Shown: positions 20,214 to 21,467 of the stretch, piece after piece
How the letters are laid out: each line of letters begins with the position of its first letter
Position numbering within the stretch: position 1 is the first letter of the stretch
Notes under the pieces: generated by a model
Databases searched by the model: none
What the model was told of the DNA's origin: nothing
The model's input: the letters and a program-made list of their open reading frames with translations, nothing else
Source of the DNA: Stemphylium vesicarium
Taxonomy: Eukaryota; Ascomycota; Dothideomycetes; Pleosporales; Pleosporaceae
Direction: 5' to 3'
Length of the DNA stretch: 21,467 nt
Assembly (NCBI GenBank): GCA_004380135.1
Contig: QXCR01000293.1
Location: 1 to 21,467 of the forward strand
Made by a program: the position numbers and the translations under genes

Positions 20214-20400
20214 TATTATAGGTAGAAAGAGGCCTACTAATAAGTATGTATTTACTCCTATATACAGAATAAGAAAGGTAGAGAAAAGAAGTGTAGGTGT
20301 CCTCCTTCGTACGGTACTTATCCTTTGCGCTACCTCTACGCTAGCGTTCCGCGCTAGCCTAAAGTAAGAAGGTAGCAGTACTTAGGCGTAGCCCTTTACA
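20214..20400 (-). repeat. Chromovirus 5' LTR (187 bp), partly RIP-mutated
   Basis: Same length and order as 13795-13981. All ten differences are C-to-T or G-to-A in this copy and lie on the side facing the element body (20214-20262). The outer 138 bases are unchanged. Confidence 0.95.
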
Positions 20401-20405
20401 CTCTT
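20401..20405. repeat. Chromovirus target site duplication, right (CTCTT)
   Basis: Identical to 13790-13794. Confidence 0.9.
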
Positions 20406-21180
20406 ATTATATTATAGAGCCCTATAAAACTATTTAAATAGAGTTTAGAGTATTAATAAGCGTTTAATAAAATAAGAGAAGTATTACTTACTATTTTAAT
20501 CTTATACTACTTTTACCTTAAACTTAATATAAGACTAGAGATTAATATATCTAATAGAGTAATTACTAGAGTCTTCTCTTAAAAGTAGCTTAGTAGTAGT
20601 TAGTGTCTTATAGCCTTCTATAGCTATTACTTAATAAGAGCTAAACTTAATTAGAAGATATATAATAAAGAACTCTTTATAATTATAACTACGTTTACTA
20701 AGTAGAAAATAGAATTAGTTTTAATATAGATCTAAATTAAAGTACTTTTAGACTATTAATCTCTAGAGTACTTTATAGCTATAAAAGTACTTAACTCTTA
20801 ATAAGTTTAATAGGCTAAAAAGCTTACTTAGTTTAATTTCTAGATTACTTATATCTCTAGTAAAGATAATACCTAAGCTAATATTCTAAGTTATTATAAA
20901 TAGAATATAGAGAACTTAAGAATAGCTTAAGTTAATAACTAATTATAGATTTTTTTAGGACTATACTAATTATATTCTTAAATTAACGCTAAACTAGCTA
21001 TAATTTATATTACCTATATTATAGTTTAAACTATTAGTCTAAATATTATAGAGTCTATTAATAAAGTAATATTTCTTAATTCTCTATAACTATTAGAAGC
21101 TCTACTCTAGAAGAATAAAAATCATTTATCTAAGAATAATTACTACTACTAATATAATACTAGATATATAATAGCCTAAC
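20401..21180 (+). pseudogene. Ty3/gypsy RNase H and downstream pol fragment, right half of the split outer element
   Basis: Directly after the CTCTT duplication the frame continues from 13794 (...VARPL | IIL-stop-SPIKLFK-stop-SLEY). It goes on through RNase H-like ISNRVITRVFSQK, IAFYSYYLIRAKLN, IYNKELFIIITTFTK and DYxSLEYFIAIKVLNS, then ISSKDNT. The first RNase H Asp positions appear as Asn (GAT-to-AAT). The frame stays readable to about 21180, where composition changes abruptly, so the integrase is missing and the element is truncated. It is heavily RIP-mutated. Confidence 0.85.
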
Positions 21181-21358
21181 CAATAGGACGCGCATGCTTG
21201 GGCCCGATCATCGTCCAAACGGGTATAGCGTTAGGGTTACGCGACCCAATCGGGCCAGCTATAGGGGGCGAACATCATATTTTCGACCCCCCCAATCATC
21301 GCTAAAATAGGTATAGCGTTAGGGCTATATAGTCGAATCGGGCCTACTATAGAGAGTA

Positions 21359-21389
21359 CTTAGGGTTATCTTAGGGTTATCTTAGGGTT
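21359..21389 (+). repeat. Three 11-bp CTTAGGGTTAT repeats (telomere-like word)
   Basis: CTTAGGGTTAT is present twice in full and once in part. TTAGGG is the usual fungal telomere unit, but the period here is 11, not 6, so this is not a normal telomere array. Confidence 0.65.
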
Positions 21390-21401
21390 CACTTGCTAAG
21401 C

Positions 21402-21467
21402 ATGGAGTTCTGCTGGAACGCACAGCCACCCGCAACGTCAACTGCAACGCAGCACCGCAAGCGACCG
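21402..21467 (+). CDS. Possible start of a gene running off the window
   Basis: From ATG at 21402 the frame is open for 22 codons to the window edge (MEFCWNAQPPATSTATQHRK). The composition is GC-rich and unmutated. The basic QHRKRP near the end is compatible with a nuclear or transposase N-terminus, but this is far too short to classify and may be chance. Confidence 0.25.
   Translation, partial: MEFCWNAQPPATSTATQHRKRP

Larger units (their letters stand above)
13795..20400 (-). mobile_element. Full-length chromodomain Ty3/gypsy LTR retrotransposon (chromovirus), 6,606 bp, RIP-degraded
   Basis: The element has two 187-bp LTRs (13795-13981 and 20214-20400). They are flanked by perfect 5-bp CTCTT duplications at 13790-13794 and 20401-20405. 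On the minus strand the order is 5' LTR, gag, zinc-knuckle remnant, protease, RT, RNase H, integrase, chromodomain, an antisense gene remnant, polypurine tract and 3' LTR. That order and the chromodomain identify a chromovirus. Stops throughout gag-pol make it immobile. It sits inside the outer + strand gypsy pol, which reads through once this element is removed. Confidence 0.95.
21181..21467. other. GC-richer right edge with diverged 65-bp repeat and TTAGGG-containing 11-bp repeats
   Basis: Composition changes abruptly at 21181. The segments 21205-21269 and 21293-21357 are diverged copies (very roughly 70 percent alike) sharing GGTATAGCGTTAGGG. The right copy looks more RIP-mutated. They are followed by three CTTAGGGTTAT units (21359-21389). 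Confidence 0.6.

Noticed and set aside
21359..21389. Telomere
   Set aside because: Only three units, an 11-bp period rather than 6, and unique sequence continues beyond.
1..21467. CRISPR arrays, tRNA or rRNA genes, bacterial operons
   Set aside because: No regularly spaced repeats with unique spacers, no tRNA-like cloverleaf or rRNA core sequence seen; introns, RIP and fungal element types point to a eukaryotic fungal genome.

Overview
The window looks like a transposon graveyard from a filamentous ascomycete (Pezizomycotina-type) genome. Most of it is very AT-rich, crowded with TpA and poor in CpA/TpG, the signature of repeat-induced point mutation (RIP, C-to-T on either strand). GC-richer islands interrupt it (about 1-300, 1290-1740, 2960-3345, 3760-3970, 5160-5640, 9440-9690, 9974-13340, 13795-14090, 14745-15235, 20265-20400, 21181-end). 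No gene in the window is clearly intact. Genes were found by following frames whose stops are nearly all TAG or TAA, as expected when Trp and Gln codons are RIP-mutated.

Left part (1-9965). Positions about 397-1272 and 2040-2392 hold two unrecognised RIP-degraded reading frames on the + strand; the first has membrane-like segments. Positions 2807-4260 hold a RIP-degraded casein kinase I gene (Yck/CkiA type) in which three introns can still be placed. A 203-bp solo LTR sits in it at 3760-3962. Positions 5671-7185 hold a further weakly supported degraded frame, and 7186-9440 could not be assigned.

Middle (9966-13267). A complete hAT DNA transposon (9974-13259) has 21-bp perfect terminal inverted repeats, an 8-bp perfect target duplication and dense subterminal repeats. 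Its transposase is dead: five in-frame stops, an Asp-to-Asn change at an expected catalytic position, and a 209-bp solo LTR (10645-10853) in the coding sequence. Removing the LTR and one TTGAG duplication restores the frame.

Right part (13345-21180). A + strand Ty3/gypsy pol fragment (RT to RNase H and beyond) is split by a 6,606-bp chromodomain Ty3/gypsy retrotransposon (13795-20400, minus strand). That element has 187-bp LTRs and a perfect 5-bp duplication CTCTT, and the outer pol frame reads straight through once it is removed. Between its pol and 3' LTR lies an antisense, RIP-spared, cysteine-rich gene remnant (about 14400-15223), possibly a captured host gene.

The last 290 bases are GC-richer, with a diverged 65-bp repeat and TTAGGG-containing 11-bp repeats. 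The main biological content is the insertion stack (CK1 gene plus LTR, hAT plus LTR, gypsy plus chromovirus), the patchiness of RIP, and the cargo-like antisense gene.
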